Shown piece after piece: positions 23,806-32,018 of a DNA stretch of 64,000 nt. The stretch lies in assembly GCA_017626845.1 (NCBI GenBank), contig JAGAHX010000025.1:1-64000 (forward strand), given 5' to 3'. A program made the position numbers and the translations under genes. Numbering within the stretch: position 1 is the stretch's first letter; every line of letters starts with the position of its first letter. Below the pieces are notes generated by a model. The model saw only the letters and a program-made list of their open reading frames with translations. It did no database searches and was not told the DNA's origin. The DNA comes from Bacillota bacterium. Its GTDB lineage: Bacteria; Bacillota; Clostridia; Peptostreptococcales; Anaerovoracaceae.

Positions 23806-25179
23806 TTACGCGATGCGGTCGAGCAGCACTCTCGCCACGTGCACGCCGCTGGCGGACGCGTGGGACAGCGAATGGGTGACCCCCGAGCCATCGCCGATGA
23901 CGAACAGGCCGGGAAGCGAAGTCTCCAGATCGCTGTTGAGCTCCACTTCCATGTTGTAGAACTTGACTTCCACGCCGTACAGCAGCGTGTCGTCGTTGGC
24001 CGTACCCGGCGCGATCTTGTCCAGCGCGTAGATCATCTCCACGATGTCGTCTAAGATGCGCTTGGGGATGACCAGCGCCAGATCGCCCGGCGTCGCTTCC
24101 AGCGTCGGCGTAAGGAAACTCTCCCGGATGCGTTTTTCCACGGAGCGGCGGCCTCTTACCAGATCGCCGAAGCGCTGTACGATAACGCCGCCGCCCAGCA
24201 TGTTGGACAGTTTGGCGATGCTTTCGCCGTAGCCGTTGGAATCTTTGAACGGCTCCGTGAAATGCTTCGCCACCAGCAGCGCGAAGTTCGTGTTGTTCGT
24301 CTGCAGCGCGGGATCTTCGTAGCTGTGGCCGTTTACCGTAACGATGCCGTTCGTGTTCTCGTTTACCACGGCGCCCTTCGGATTCATGCAGAACGTGCGC
24401 ACGAGATCCTGATACTGCTTCGTACGGTAGACGATCTTGCTCTCGTACAGTTCGTCCGTGATGTGCTTAAAGATATCCGCCTGCAGCTCCACGCGGACGC
24501 CGATGTCCACGCGGTTGGACTTGGTGGCAAGCCCCAGATCTCCGCAGACATCCTCCATCCACTTGCTGCCGCTGCGGCCGGCAGATACGACGCAGTAAGG
24601 CGCCGAAAATTTCTGACCGTCCACATCGATCTCGTAGCCGTCTTCTGTCTTGGCGACGGTGGAGACGCGGCTGCGGAAGTGAAAATCCACGCCGTCCTTC
24701 AGCTTGTCGTACAGATTCTGCAGCACGACGTAATTGATGTCCGTGCCCAGATGGCGCACCTGGGCGTCCATCAGATGCAGGTCGTTGCGCAGGCACTGCG
24801 TCTTGAAATCGGAGTTGGCGGTGGAGTACAGCGTCGTGCCGCCCCCGCCGTTCTCGCAGTTGATCTTGTCCACGTAATGCATCAGGTCCAATGCCCGCTG
24901 CTTTCCGATGTATTCGTACAGCGTGCCGCCGAAATCGTTCGTAATGTTGTACTTGCCGTCGGAGAACGCGCCGGCGCCTCCGAAACCGCTCATGATGGAG
25001 CAGGTCTTGCAGCGCACGCAGGACTTTACCTTGACCCCGTCGATGGGGCATTTTCTCTCGTTTAAAGGTCCGCCCAGTTCGAAAACGCCGATCTTAAGAC
25101 CTTTTTGCGCCTGAAGCAGTTCATAAGCTGTAAAGATACCGCCGGGGCCCGCCCCGATGATGATCACGTCATAATCCAT
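23806..25179 (-). CDS. FAD-dependent dehydrogenase (COG2509 type)
   Basis: The 457-residue protein begins with the dinucleotide-binding motif IIIGAGPGGIFTAYEL. A cysteine-rich stretch follows near residues 43-62 (ERKCPIDGVKVKSCVRCKTC), then SGFGGAGAFSDGK. The C-terminus has the second FAD motif LPGLFVIGDGSG. This pattern fits the large group of uncharacterised FAD-dependent dehydrogenases. The cysteine cluster may bind an Fe-S centre or take part in redox chemistry, which is inference. It heads the downstream run of membrane genes and has its own likely leader of about 100 bases. Confidence 0.87.
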   Translation of the reverse strand: MDYDVIIIGAGPGGIFTAYELLQAQKGLKIGVFELGGPLNERKCPIDGVKVKSCVRCKTCSIMSGFGGAGAFSDGKYNITNDFGGTLYEYIGKQRALDLMHYVDKINCENGGGGTTLYSTANSDFKTQCLRNDLHLMDAQVRHLGTDINYVVLQNLYDKLKDGVDFHFRSRVSTVAKTEDGYEIDVDGQKFSAPYCVVSAGRSGSKWMEDVCGDLGLATKSNRVDIGVRVELQADIFKHITDELYESKIVYRTKQYQDLVRTFCMNPKGAVVNENTNGIVTVNGHSYEDPALQTNNTNFALLVAKHFTEPFKDSNGYGESIAKLSNMLGGGVIVQRFGDLVRGRRSVEKRIRESFLTPTLEATPGDLALVIPKRILDDIVEMIYALDKIAPGTANDDTLLYGVEVKFYNMEVELNSDLETSLPGLFVIGDGSGVTHSLSHASASGVHVARVLLDRIA

Positions 25180-25288
25180 TTATCTGATATTCCTCTCCTG
25201 TGAAATACTTCTTAAATCAACAAAACATCAGGCAAGCCGCTTCCTGGCGGTCTTGTCCGTCTGCTGTTTCCTGTTTCATTTTATCATA

Positions 25289-26515
25289 TTACAGGGAATT
25301 TTGCGACAATGCGGCGAGAGAAAGCCGCAGCTGCAGGATGCGCCGCACGCTTTCGTCCAGTCTTTCCTTCGGGATCGTTCCGTCATTGACAGCCGCGACC
25401 ATCGCGTCGAACGCTTCGAAATAGTCCGAAGGCATCAGCAGGATATCGGCGCCGGCGAGGAAGGCCTGCACGGCCGCTTCGCCCGGGCTGTAGTAATAGG
25501 AGACCGCGCCCATATCCAGGGCGTCGGTGATGACGACACCTTCGTACCCCAGCTCCCGTCTGAGTTTTTCCGTGATCAGAACGTGAGAGAGACTGGCAGG
25601 CTCATCACTGCCGGTAACGGCAGGCGCCGCGATGTGAGACACCATGACCATATCCGTCCCGGCATCGATACCGGCCCGGAACGGGATCGCTTCGCAGTCC
25701 AGGATCTCCTCCCAGGTCTTTGCGGTGGAAGCCCGGCCTTTGTGGGTATCCGTCTTCGTGTCGCCATGACCCGGCCAATGCTTTAAACAGCTGCCGGAAC
25801 CGCCTTCGTGCAGGCCTGCGCAGGCCGCGCCCACGAGATCCGCTGCCGTCAGGGGATCGCTGCTGTACGCCCGCGTGCCGATGACGGGATTATGGGGATT
25901 GGTGTTGACGTCCGCGACAGGCGCGAAGTCCAGATCGAATCCGTATTCCTTCAGATAGGTCCCGATGGCCTTGCTGCATTCGAAGGATGCGAGACGGCGC
26001 ACTTCAGGAGGATCTCCCGCTGCGGTCAGTTTTCCCATGGCGGGAAAACGCGGCACGTCGAACCGGCTGTTTGCTGCGATGCGAACGACAGGACCGCCCT
26101 CCTCATCGATCGTCAGGATGGGCTGGAAACGGTCTCCGAGACCGTGCAGCTGAGACGTAAAGGACTTCAGCTGCTGGGGATCCGCGATGTTGCGTGCAAA
26201 CAGACAGAAGCCGCCGGCCGGGTACGACGTATAGAGCGCCATACCCTCTTTTGTAAGGTTCTGCACCGATCCGCCCAGCGTGTCCGGCCGGATGATGAAC
26301 AGCTGTCCGATCTTTTCCCGAAGCGTCATAGAAGACATAACTCTGCTTATGTTATCTCCTTCGATCTTCACCGCAATATGAGGTGCAGCACCGCTGCCTG
26401 CCGCCTCTTCCGTTACATCCGCCTGCGCGCGCACCTCCGTGCAGCCACAGAGCAGCACAAAACTGACGAAAAGGAGCAAGGCTATGATGCATTTGTGTTT
26501 CGGACGAAGACCCAT
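25289..26515 (-). CDS. Glycoside hydrolase family 3 lipoprotein (NagZ-like beta-N-acetylhexosaminidase)
   Basis: The start is the ATG at 26515 with a TCAGGAAGAG ribosome site; the longer frame overlaps the Nudix gene. The 408-residue product has a signal peptide with lipobox LLCGC, so it is anchored outside. The GH3 catalytic domain shows FSRNIADPQQ-like FARNIADPQQLKS, the NagZ signature KHWPGHGDTKTDTHKG with the catalytic Asp-His pair, and the nucleophile region VITDALDMGAV. NagZ enzymes remove N-acetylglucosamine from peptidoglycan fragments; in Gram-positives the enzyme is often extracellular, as here. Confidence 0.9.
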   Translation of the reverse strand: MGLRPKHKCIIALLLFVSFVLLCGCTEVRAQADVTEEAAGSGAAPHIAVKIEGDNISRVMSSMTLREKIGQLFIIRPDTLGGSVQNLTKEGMALYTSYPAGGFCLFARNIADPQQLKSFTSQLHGLGDRFQPILTIDEEGGPVVRIAANSRFDVPRFPAMGKLTAAGDPPEVRRLASFECSKAIGTYLKEYGFDLDFAPVADVNTNPHNPVIGTRAYSSDPLTAADLVGAACAGLHEGGSGSCLKHWPGHGDTKTDTHKGRASTAKTWEEILDCEAIPFRAGIDAGTDMVMVSHIAAPAVTGSDEPASLSHVLITEKLRRELGYEGVVITDALDMGAVSYYYSPGEAAVQAFLAGADILLMPSDYFEAFDAMVAAVNDGTIPKERLDESVRRILQLRLSLAALSQNSL

Positions 26516-26541
26516 AAACTCTTCCTGACCCTTCGAAGCAG

Positions 26542-27201
26542 CTATCTTTCCCAGAATCCGCCGGCAAACCAGGCCAGCACGATCCAGGTGAACACGGAAT
26601 AGAAAAATCCCTGCGGATCTCTTCCGGTGCGGAGGATCTTCTCCGCTTCCTCTTTGGTGACCAGCAGAAATCCATCGAACTGCTCGGTGCCCACTGCACC
26701 GCTCTGGTCCAGGGAGGCCAGATCCGGGGCATCCACCACGGCGCAGACCATGGCGTTGCACTCGTCCGTCATGCCGGGGGAACTGAACAGACAGGGATCG
26801 ATCACCTCGACCCGGTCGGAAGGCCGGATCTGCAGACCCGTCTCCTCCGCGATCTCCCGCACCGCCGTGCGGACGAGGGCGTCCGGTCTCTCCCGGTCTT
26901 CGGGTTCGATCAGTCCTGCAGGCGGGCTCAGAAGGAACCGGCCGCAGGGGTACCGGTATTCGTAGGAAAGCAGCAGCTTGGGCTCTTCCCCCGGGCTCCG
27001 CAGAATGACGCAGCAGCTGACGGCATCCGGCAGCATTTCCCGGAATTCTTCCTCCGTCTTGATCGCCGCCAGGTCTTCCGCCATCCTCCGGCTGGCATCG
27101 TAGTAGTGCTTCCCTTCCGCATACTGCAGATCATATACCCGGATAAACTTCGCGTCCAGCAGGGTCTCGATGCAGTCTTTTGTGATCACAGGGCCTTTCA
27201 T
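26542..27201 (-). CDS. Nudix hydrolase with C-terminal hydrophobic tail
   Basis: A 219-residue protein with a Nudix-type helix AVREIAEETGLQI near residues 110-122, preceded by PPAGLIEPED. The loop between the conserved glycine and the helix is a few residues longer than the canonical box, and the first acidic position is Asp rather than Glu. The arrangement resembles ADP-ribose pyrophosphatases. Unusually, the last 20 residues (FFYSVFTWIVLAWFAGGF) are hydrophobic and could be a tail anchor. The substrate is unknown. It lies between the nuclease-like gene (9 bases) and the GH3 gene (26 bases). Confidence 0.83.
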   Translation of the reverse strand: MKGPVITKDCIETLLDAKFIRVYDLQYAEGKHYYDASRRMAEDLAAIKTEEEFREMLPDAVSCCVILRSPGEEPKLLLSYEYRYPCGRFLLSPPAGLIEPEDRERPDALVRTAVREIAEETGLQIRPSDRVEVIDPCLFSSPGMTDECNAMVCAVVDAPDLASLDQSGAVGTEQFDGFLLVTKEEAEKILRTGRDPQGFFYSVFTWIVLAWFAGGFWER

Positions 27202-27210
27202 TTCGCCTCT

Positions 27211-27666
27211 CTATTGCTTATCGTAATACTTTTTCCCGGAATCCGGCCAGAAGTAGGTCCGGATATAGCCGTCTTTGGACAGAACGACAAACTCGTTCGT
27301 CTCCTCCAGATAGAAGCAGGTATCCCCGTCTTCCTTTTCGATCTTGTGCAGCACGTCGGGATGATGGATCACCAGGTTCGCGGATTCTTCGTACAGCTGC
27401 GCGTTCTCGAACCCCATGTCGATGCCGTGTTTCTCGTAGTGCTGGTCCAGGTATTTCTGGCTCCGGAAGGTGTAATCTTCCGGGAATTCGTCGTAGTTCC
27501 AGGCGATCTCATCGGTTTCGGCGGGGGCTTCGTCCCCTTCGACGGGCTCCTCCACCGGCACCGGGTCTGCAGCCGGATGCGCAGCCGGATGCGTAATGCT
27601 CCACATCAGGAAGAACGAGGCCAGCAGAATGATAACAAACAGGATGGGCAGGAGTTTCTTATTCAT
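27211..27666 (-). CDS. Membrane-anchored or secreted BECR-like nuclease-domain candidate
   Basis: A 151-residue protein with an N-terminal hydrophobic helix (residues 5-22) and a Pro/Glu-rich linker to about residue 55. The C-terminal domain has QHYEKHGIDMGF near residue 73 and ends in NEFVVLSKDGYIRTYFWPDSGKKYY. This combination, an HxxKHG helix followed by a DGxIxTxFxPxxG strand pair, resembles barnase/EndoU/colicin/RelE-fold RNase domains found at the ends of polymorphic toxins and in stand-alone Clostridia proteins. Enzyme activity is an inference. It overlaps the CPCC gene by 8 bases. Confidence 0.6.
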   Translation of the reverse strand: MNKKLLPILFVIILLASFFLMWSITHPAAHPAADPVPVEEPVEGDEAPAETDEIAWNYDEFPEDYTFRSQKYLDQHYEKHGIDMGFENAQLYEESANLVIHHPDVLHKIEKEDGDTCFYLEETNEFVVLSKDGYIRTYFWPDSGKKYYDKQ

Positions 27667-27874
27667 GGGAGGCCTCCTTCCAGGCTTTTCTCGCCTCGTT
27701 CAGGCTCAGCTTGTTGGCGCCGCCGGCCAGATCCGGTTCCCGGCGCTGCACCGGGTCATCCTCCCAGCCGCACACCGGGCAGATCTCGTATTGTCCTTTT
27801 TCCTCGAAGATGTAGCGCCCGCAGCAGGGGCAGATCGTGGGAATATATAATCTTGCTGCCGTCGAAAGTTCCAT
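27659..27874 (-). CDS. CPCC-type cysteine-rich small protein
   Basis: A 71-residue protein that starts at the ATG at 27874 (AAAGGAGAAACGCCGCT ribosome site). It shows the CPCC-domain pattern: CPCCGRYIFEEKGQYEICPV, CGWEDDPVQ and GGANKLSLNEAR. Two cysteine pairs suggest a small zinc ribbon. The function of the family is unknown; members often lie beside toxin-like genes. It overlaps the BECR-like gene and starts 29 bases after metH, so it may be read through from the met operon. Confidence 0.85.
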   Translation of the reverse strand: MELSTAARLYIPTICPCCGRYIFEEKGQYEICPVCGWEDDPVQRREPDLAGGANKLSLNEARKAWKEASHE

Positions 27875-27903
27875 AGCGGCGTTTCTCCTTTTCGTTTTTT
27901 TCA

Positions 27904-30318
27904 TTATAACACAGCGGACAGGTCTTGGGCATAGCGCACCGTGTCCATGGCGTCCTTTGCATAGCAGTCGCTGCCGATCTTTTCCGCAAAATCCGCCGTC
28001 AGCACCGCTCCGCCCGTCAGGACTTTGCACCAGGGCGCCTTCTCTTTCAGGAGATCGATGGTCTCCTGCATGGCGGGGACGGTGGTGGTCATCAGGGCGG
28101 AAAGGCCCGCGATGGGGGCGTGCAGCCTCGTGACCTCTTCCAGGATCTTCGCCGGCTCCACATCCTTGCCCAGATCCACGACATCGAATCCGTAGCTTTC
28201 CAGCAGCAGTCTTGCGATGTTCTTTCCGATATCGTGGATGTCGCCCTTTACCGTGGCGACGACCACGGTGCATTTCTTTCCCGCATCGTCCTTCGGGCGG
28301 AGAGCCATGACGGCCTTTACCTCTTCGAAGGCGGCAGAAGCTGCTTCTGCGCTCATCAGCAGCTGGGGCAGATAGACGGTGCCGGCCGCAAAGCCGTCCC
28401 CTACCGTGTTAAGCGCCGGAATGATCTCTCCGTTGATGAGATCCACCGGTTCCGTCTCCTTCAGGATCTGCTTCGCGAGCAATCCCGCCTGCTCCTTAAA
28501 ACCCTTCACGATGGCGTTCTGCAGTTCGCTTCCTGCCTTTGGGGCGTCCGCAGCCGGTGCGGATACCGGGGCTGCAGCGGCAGTTGCCGCCGGATGAGCC
28601 TCACAGTAGCGGATATAGTCTCCGCAGCTTTCATCCAGGCCTGCCAGCGCCCGGAAGGCGTAGAAACTGCGCATCATATCCTCCGCATAGGGATTGATGA
28701 TGGCGGCGGAAAGTCCCCGGTCCAGGGCCCGCAGGAAAAAGGCGCTGTTCACGGCGCCCCGGGCGGGCAGTCCGAACGAGATGTTGGATACGCCCAAAGA
28801 AGTGCAGCATCCCAGTTCCTTGCGGATGCGTTCCAGGGCATCCAGGGCGATATTTGCAGCATCTGCGGACGCGCTCACGGGCATGGCCAGCGTATCGAAG
28901 ATGAGGTCTTCCTTTCCGATGCCGTACCGGGCGGCTTCGGCGATGATCTTCTCCGCGATCTGCACCCGCTTTCCTGCATCCATGGGAATGCCTTCTTCAT
29001 CCAGCGTCAGGGCGATCACCGCCCCGCCGTACTTTTTGACCAGGGGGAACACCGCATCCATGGATTCCTGTTTTCCGTTGACGGAGTTCACCAGGGGTTT
29101 ACCGTTATAGATCCGCATAGCGGCTTCCAGCGCCGCGGGATCGGAGCTGTCCAGCTGCAGCGGCAGATTGGTGACCGCCTGGATCTCCTCCACCGCTCTT
29201 TTCAGCACGGCAGGCTCATCGATGCCGGGCACGCCCACATTGACGTCGATGGCATGCACGCCCTTCTCCTCCTGGCCGGCTGCCTCGTTCAGCAGATAGC
29301 TCATGTCTCCGTCCAGGATCGCCTGCTTCAAGCGTTTCTTCCCGGTGGGATTGATCCGCTCGCCGATCAGCACGGGTTCGCGGCCGAAGACAGCGGCATG
29401 CGCATAGGACGAAATGACGGTGCGGCGCTTTGGTCCGACCGCAGCAGGCTTCAGATCCCGCACCTGCTTGGCGATCGCCCGTATCGTCTCCGGGGTCGTG
29501 CCGCAGCAGCCGCCGACGATGCGCACGCCCTTTTTCACCGCCTCCGCGGCGTAGACGCCGAATTCTGCCGGGGTCACATCGTAGACCGTCTGCCCATTCT
29601 CCAGTTTCGGCAGCCCCGCATTGGGCTTGAAAATGATGGGACGGGACGAGGCTTTCAAGTACTGCTCCGCGATAGGAAGCAGCATATCCGGGCCCAGGGA
29701 GCAGTTCATGCCGAGGGCGGAGACGCCGAGGCCTTCCAGCATCGCCGTCATGACGGCGGGGTCCGCTCCCGTCAGAAGCCGGCCGTTGTCGCTGTAGGCG
29801 TTGGAGACAAAGATGGGCAGATCGCAATTCTCCTTTGCGGCCAGCACAGCAGCCTTCGTCTCGTAGCAGTCGCTCATGGTCTCGATGAAAACAAAGTCCG
29901 GATGCTGCGCAGCGCCGGCCCGGAGGAAGACCGCAAAGGCCTCCACCGCCTCTTCGAAATCCAGATCGCCGAAGGGCTTCAGGAGTTTGCCGCAGGGTCC
30001 CACGTCCAGTCCCACCCATTTCGGCTGGGGCGCAGAGCTTTCTTCCGCAGCCCGCCGGGCATTTGCCACGGCCGCCGCTGCGATCTGCTCCAGTTCCTCC
30101 TTGGAAAACCGGAGGCCGCAGGCCCCGAAGGTGTTGGTGATGACGGCGTTGCTGCCGGCGTCGAAATACGCCCTATGAATGCCCGTGACCACCTCAGGAT
30201 GGCGAATGTTCCAGGGCTCCGGCCGCTCGCCGGGCTGCAGACCCTTCTCCTGCAGAAAACTGCCCATGCCGCCGTCCAGGATCAGGACGTTATCTTGTAT
30301 GTAGTCTAAAATCTTCAT
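27904..30318 (-). CDS. metH: Cobalamin-dependent methionine synthase lacking the activation domain
   Basis: The enzyme moves a methyl group from methyltetrahydrofolate to homocysteine through cobalamin. The 804-residue protein has the homocysteine domain (zinc cysteines in GMNCSLG and VGGCCGTTPE), the pterin domain from about residue 310 (GERINPTGKK, DVNVGVPG), and the B12 cap and binding domains from about 590 with the cobalt-ligand motif GDIHDIGKN near 695. E. coli MetH is over 1200 residues because it carries an AdoMet activation domain; here that domain is the separate gene just upstream (30322-30918). It is the third gene after metF. Confidence 0.95.
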   Translation of the reverse strand: MKILDYIQDNVLILDGGMGSFLQEKGLQPGERPEPWNIRHPEVVTGIHRAYFDAGSNAVITNTFGACGLRFSKEELEQIAAAAVANARRAAEESSAPQPKWVGLDVGPCGKLLKPFGDLDFEEAVEAFAVFLRAGAAQHPDFVFIETMSDCYETKAAVLAAKENCDLPIFVSNAYSDNGRLLTGADPAVMTAMLEGLGVSALGMNCSLGPDMLLPIAEQYLKASSRPIIFKPNAGLPKLENGQTVYDVTPAEFGVYAAEAVKKGVRIVGGCCGTTPETIRAIAKQVRDLKPAAVGPKRRTVISSYAHAAVFGREPVLIGERINPTGKKRLKQAILDGDMSYLLNEAAGQEEKGVHAIDVNVGVPGIDEPAVLKRAVEEIQAVTNLPLQLDSSDPAALEAAMRIYNGKPLVNSVNGKQESMDAVFPLVKKYGGAVIALTLDEEGIPMDAGKRVQIAEKIIAEAARYGIGKEDLIFDTLAMPVSASADAANIALDALERIRKELGCCTSLGVSNISFGLPARGAVNSAFFLRALDRGLSAAIINPYAEDMMRSFYAFRALAGLDESCGDYIRYCEAHPAATAAAAPVSAPAADAPKAGSELQNAIVKGFKEQAGLLAKQILKETEPVDLINGEIIPALNTVGDGFAAGTVYLPQLLMSAEAASAAFEEVKAVMALRPKDDAGKKCTVVVATVKGDIHDIGKNIARLLLESYGFDVVDLGKDVEPAKILEEVTRLHAPIAGLSALMTTTVPAMQETIDLLKEKAPWCKVLTGGAVLTADFAEKIGSDCYAKDAMDTVRYAQDLSAVL

Positions 30319-30321
30319 GGT

Positions 30322-30918
30322 TTATTCCTCATCGCGTATGCCGACCAAAGCCGTTACAGATTTTGTGGGGCTCATCAGCAGGCTGTCCGTCAACGTGAGC
30401 CCGATCTGTTTCTGGCAGTCCAGCGCCGAAAAGATAAACGGCTGATATTCCAGGCCGAAGTCGCCGAAGCCGGGGCTGTAGCGGGGCTTCAGGGACGGAT
30501 GACCACAAAGCAGATCCGGCAGTTCTTCGCAGAAGGCGTCGCACAGGGCCTCGATCCCAGCAGCGCCGATCGCCTGAAACCACAGGGCTTTCGCAGGGGA
30601 AAGCCTGCCGTATTTCGCCAGCAGCCGGTCGATCTCGATGCCCAGCGTCCCCGCGAACAGCACCAGGGAGGAACATCCCTTCAGGTTTGCCGCCAGCTTT
30701 TCGGAAGACGTCCGGCAAAAGCCCAGATCCATCCGCTCGCCGCAGCGCAGGATGGGAAACTGCCGCCAGCACAGCCTGCCCCGGATCTCCCCCAGTTCTT
30801 CCAGGCAGGAAAGCATGAGGGCATCCGGCTCCGCCGTCTTCGGCGCGCCGGCATACCGCATCACTTCGGACAGATCCGGCTGCAGATCCCGGTAGGTTTT
30901 TACTGCGGTCGTACTCAT
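30322..30918 (-). CDS. Stand-alone methionine synthase activation-domain protein
   Basis: A 198-residue protein matching the C-terminal activation domain of MetH. The diagnostic segment is RYSPGFGDFGLEYQ followed by LTLTDSLLMSPTKSVTALVG, which in full-length MetH binds AdoMet and the reactivating flavodoxin-type partner. It probably docks on the shorter MetH encoded 3 bases downstream, to re-methylate oxidised cobalamin. The stop of metF overlaps its start by 4 bases. Split MetH is known in Clostridia and some other bacteria. Confidence 0.9.
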   Translation of the reverse strand: MSTTAVKTYRDLQPDLSEVMRYAGAPKTAEPDALMLSCLEELGEIRGRLCWRQFPILRCGERMDLGFCRTSSEKLAANLKGCSSLVLFAGTLGIEIDRLLAKYGRLSPAKALWFQAIGAAGIEALCDAFCEELPDLLCGHPSLKPRYSPGFGDFGLEYQPFIFSALDCQKQIGLTLTDSLLMSPTKSVTALVGIRDEE

Positions 30919-31793
30919 TTCACGTTCAGGATGGCCGAGACGTTATTCAAGATACCGGCGGCCACTTCCGGCTTGTTCATGGTGTACACGTGCACGTTGC
31001 GGACACCGTTGGCGAACAGATCGATGATCTGCTCCGTTGCATAGATGATGCCCGCCTGCTGCATGGCGGCTGCATTGCTGCCGAAGCGGTCCACCAGAGA
31101 GGTAAACCGGATGGGCATATGGCAGCCGGAAAGATTTAAGGCTTTCTCCACCTGGTTCGCGTTGGTGATGGGCATGATGCCCGGGATCACCGGCACGTCG
31201 ATGCCGATGTCTCTCACCCGATATAGAAAACTATAAAACAGATCGTTGTCGAAGAACATCTGTGTGGTCAAAAAATCGCACCCGGCCTTCACTTTTTCTT
31301 TCAGATGGAGAAGGTCCTCGTTCCGGCAGCTGCTTTCGGGGTGCACTTCCGGATAGCAGGCGCCGCCGATGCAGAAATCTCCGGCCGCCTTCAGCTCTTC
31401 CACCAGCTGGTAGGCATTCCGGTAGTCCCAGCCGCTTCGGTCCTGCCCTTCCATCTCCGGGGTCAGGTCGCCCCGCAGCGCCATTACGTTCTCGATGCCG
31501 CTTTCCTTAAGGGCTTCGATGTACCCGGCCACCTTCTCCTTGGAGGAGCTGACGCAGGTGACGTGGGCCAGTACGGGCACGCCGGTCTGTTCCTTGATGT
31601 TCTTTGCAATGTCCAGCGTAAAATCGCTGGTGCCGCCGCCTGCGCCGTATGTGACGCTCACGAAGGAAGGCCCCAGCTTGGCGATCTCTTCGGTGGCTCT
31701 GCGCACGTTCTCCAATCCCGTGCTCTTTTTCGGCGGAAAGACCTCGAACGAGAGTCTGTATCCGTCCTGCTGCAAAATCTGACTGATCTTCAT
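30915..31793 (-). CDS. metF: 5,10-methylenetetrahydrofolate reductase
   Basis: MetF makes methyltetrahydrofolate for methionine synthesis with FAD as cofactor. The start is the ATG at 31793 (GGGGAGATAGATAAC upstream), giving 292 residues; the longer frame runs through the leader hairpin and is not used. FEVFPPK near residue 17 holds the catalytic glutamate, and VTYGAGG and HVTCVSSSKE form the FAD and folate pocket. MetF, the activation protein and MetH are encoded in consecutive, overlapping genes and catalyse consecutive steps. The operon is preceded by a leader peptide and terminator. Confidence 0.95.
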   Translation of the reverse strand: MKISQILQQDGYRLSFEVFPPKKSTGLENVRRATEEIAKLGPSFVSVTYGAGGGTSDFTLDIAKNIKEQTGVPVLAHVTCVSSSKEKVAGYIEALKESGIENVMALRGDLTPEMEGQDRSGWDYRNAYQLVEELKAAGDFCIGGACYPEVHPESSCRNEDLLHLKEKVKAGCDFLTTQMFFDNDLFYSFLYRVRDIGIDVPVIPGIMPITNANQVEKALNLSGCHMPIRFTSLVDRFGSNAAAMQQAGIIYATEQIIDLFANGVRNVHVYTMNKPEVAAGILNNVSAILNVK

Positions 31794-31810
31794 GTTATCT
31801 ATCTCCCCTG

Positions 31811-31855
31811 CAAAATAAAAACCGGATAACGCACGGTTTCGTGAGTTATCCGGGT
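31811..31855 (-). terminator. Attenuator terminator ahead of metF
   Basis: On the minus strand, bases 31855-31840 pair with 31835-31820 (core CCGGATAAC/GTTATCCGG, CACG/CGTG, loop AAAC), followed by TTTATTTTG. It lies after the leader-peptide stop and 18 bases before the metF ATG. CCGGGTA within the leader (complement of 31910-31916) is exactly complementary to TACCCGG at the base of this stem (complement of 31850-31856) and could form an antiterminator. Confidence 0.75.
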
Positions 31856-31879
31856 AATGGGCTCCAAACCTCGTTTGCG

Positions 31880-31957
31880 TCACAAAACAAGGTCCGGTAA
31901 ATATTCCCGTACCCGGCTGCGCCGCATCATCATGTTGTTTCCGCAGATGTGGATCAT
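31880..31957 (-). CDS. Methionine-rich leader peptide of the metF operon
   Basis: A 25-codon frame with its own CCGAGGAGAAAGC ribosome site, starting 26 bases after the predicted transcript start. Codons 7-13 read NNMMMRR, so three consecutive Met codons lie in the middle, plus the initiator. The stop codon is followed after about 25 bases by the attenuator terminator. Placement directly ahead of methionine biosynthesis genes suggests ribosome stalling at Met codons when charged tRNA-Met is scarce. The peptide itself probably has no other role. It is a prediction from sequence. Confidence 0.65.
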   Translation of the reverse strand: MIHICGNNMMMRRSRVREYLPDLVL

Positions 31958-31989
31958 GCTTTCTCCTCGGTTTGTTTCTTTACCAGAAT

Positions 31990-32018
31990 ATTCTATCCCA
32001 GCCTGCCGGATAAGTCAA
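31990..32018 (-). promoter_or_regulatory. Promoter of the met operon
   Basis: On the minus strand TTGACT (32013-32018), 17 bases and TAGAAT (31990-31995) form a strong sigma-A promoter. It lies inside the last codons of mnmA. Transcription should start near 31983, leaving a leader of about 190 bases before metF. Confidence 0.75.

Noticed and set aside
27925-30309. 794-codon plus-strand open frame opposite metH
   Set aside because: A full shadow of metH in the antisense strand, rich in Gln/His/Arg, with no recognisable domain.
31794-31883. Longer metF start that would include the attenuator hairpin
   Set aside because: The extra residues do not resemble MetF, and the ATG at 31793 has a good ribosome site.
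31800-31985. SAM or T-box riboswitch ahead of metF
   Set aside because: No SAM-box core or T-box sequence was seen by eye; the leader frame with Met codons explains the terminator better. A covariance search would settle it.
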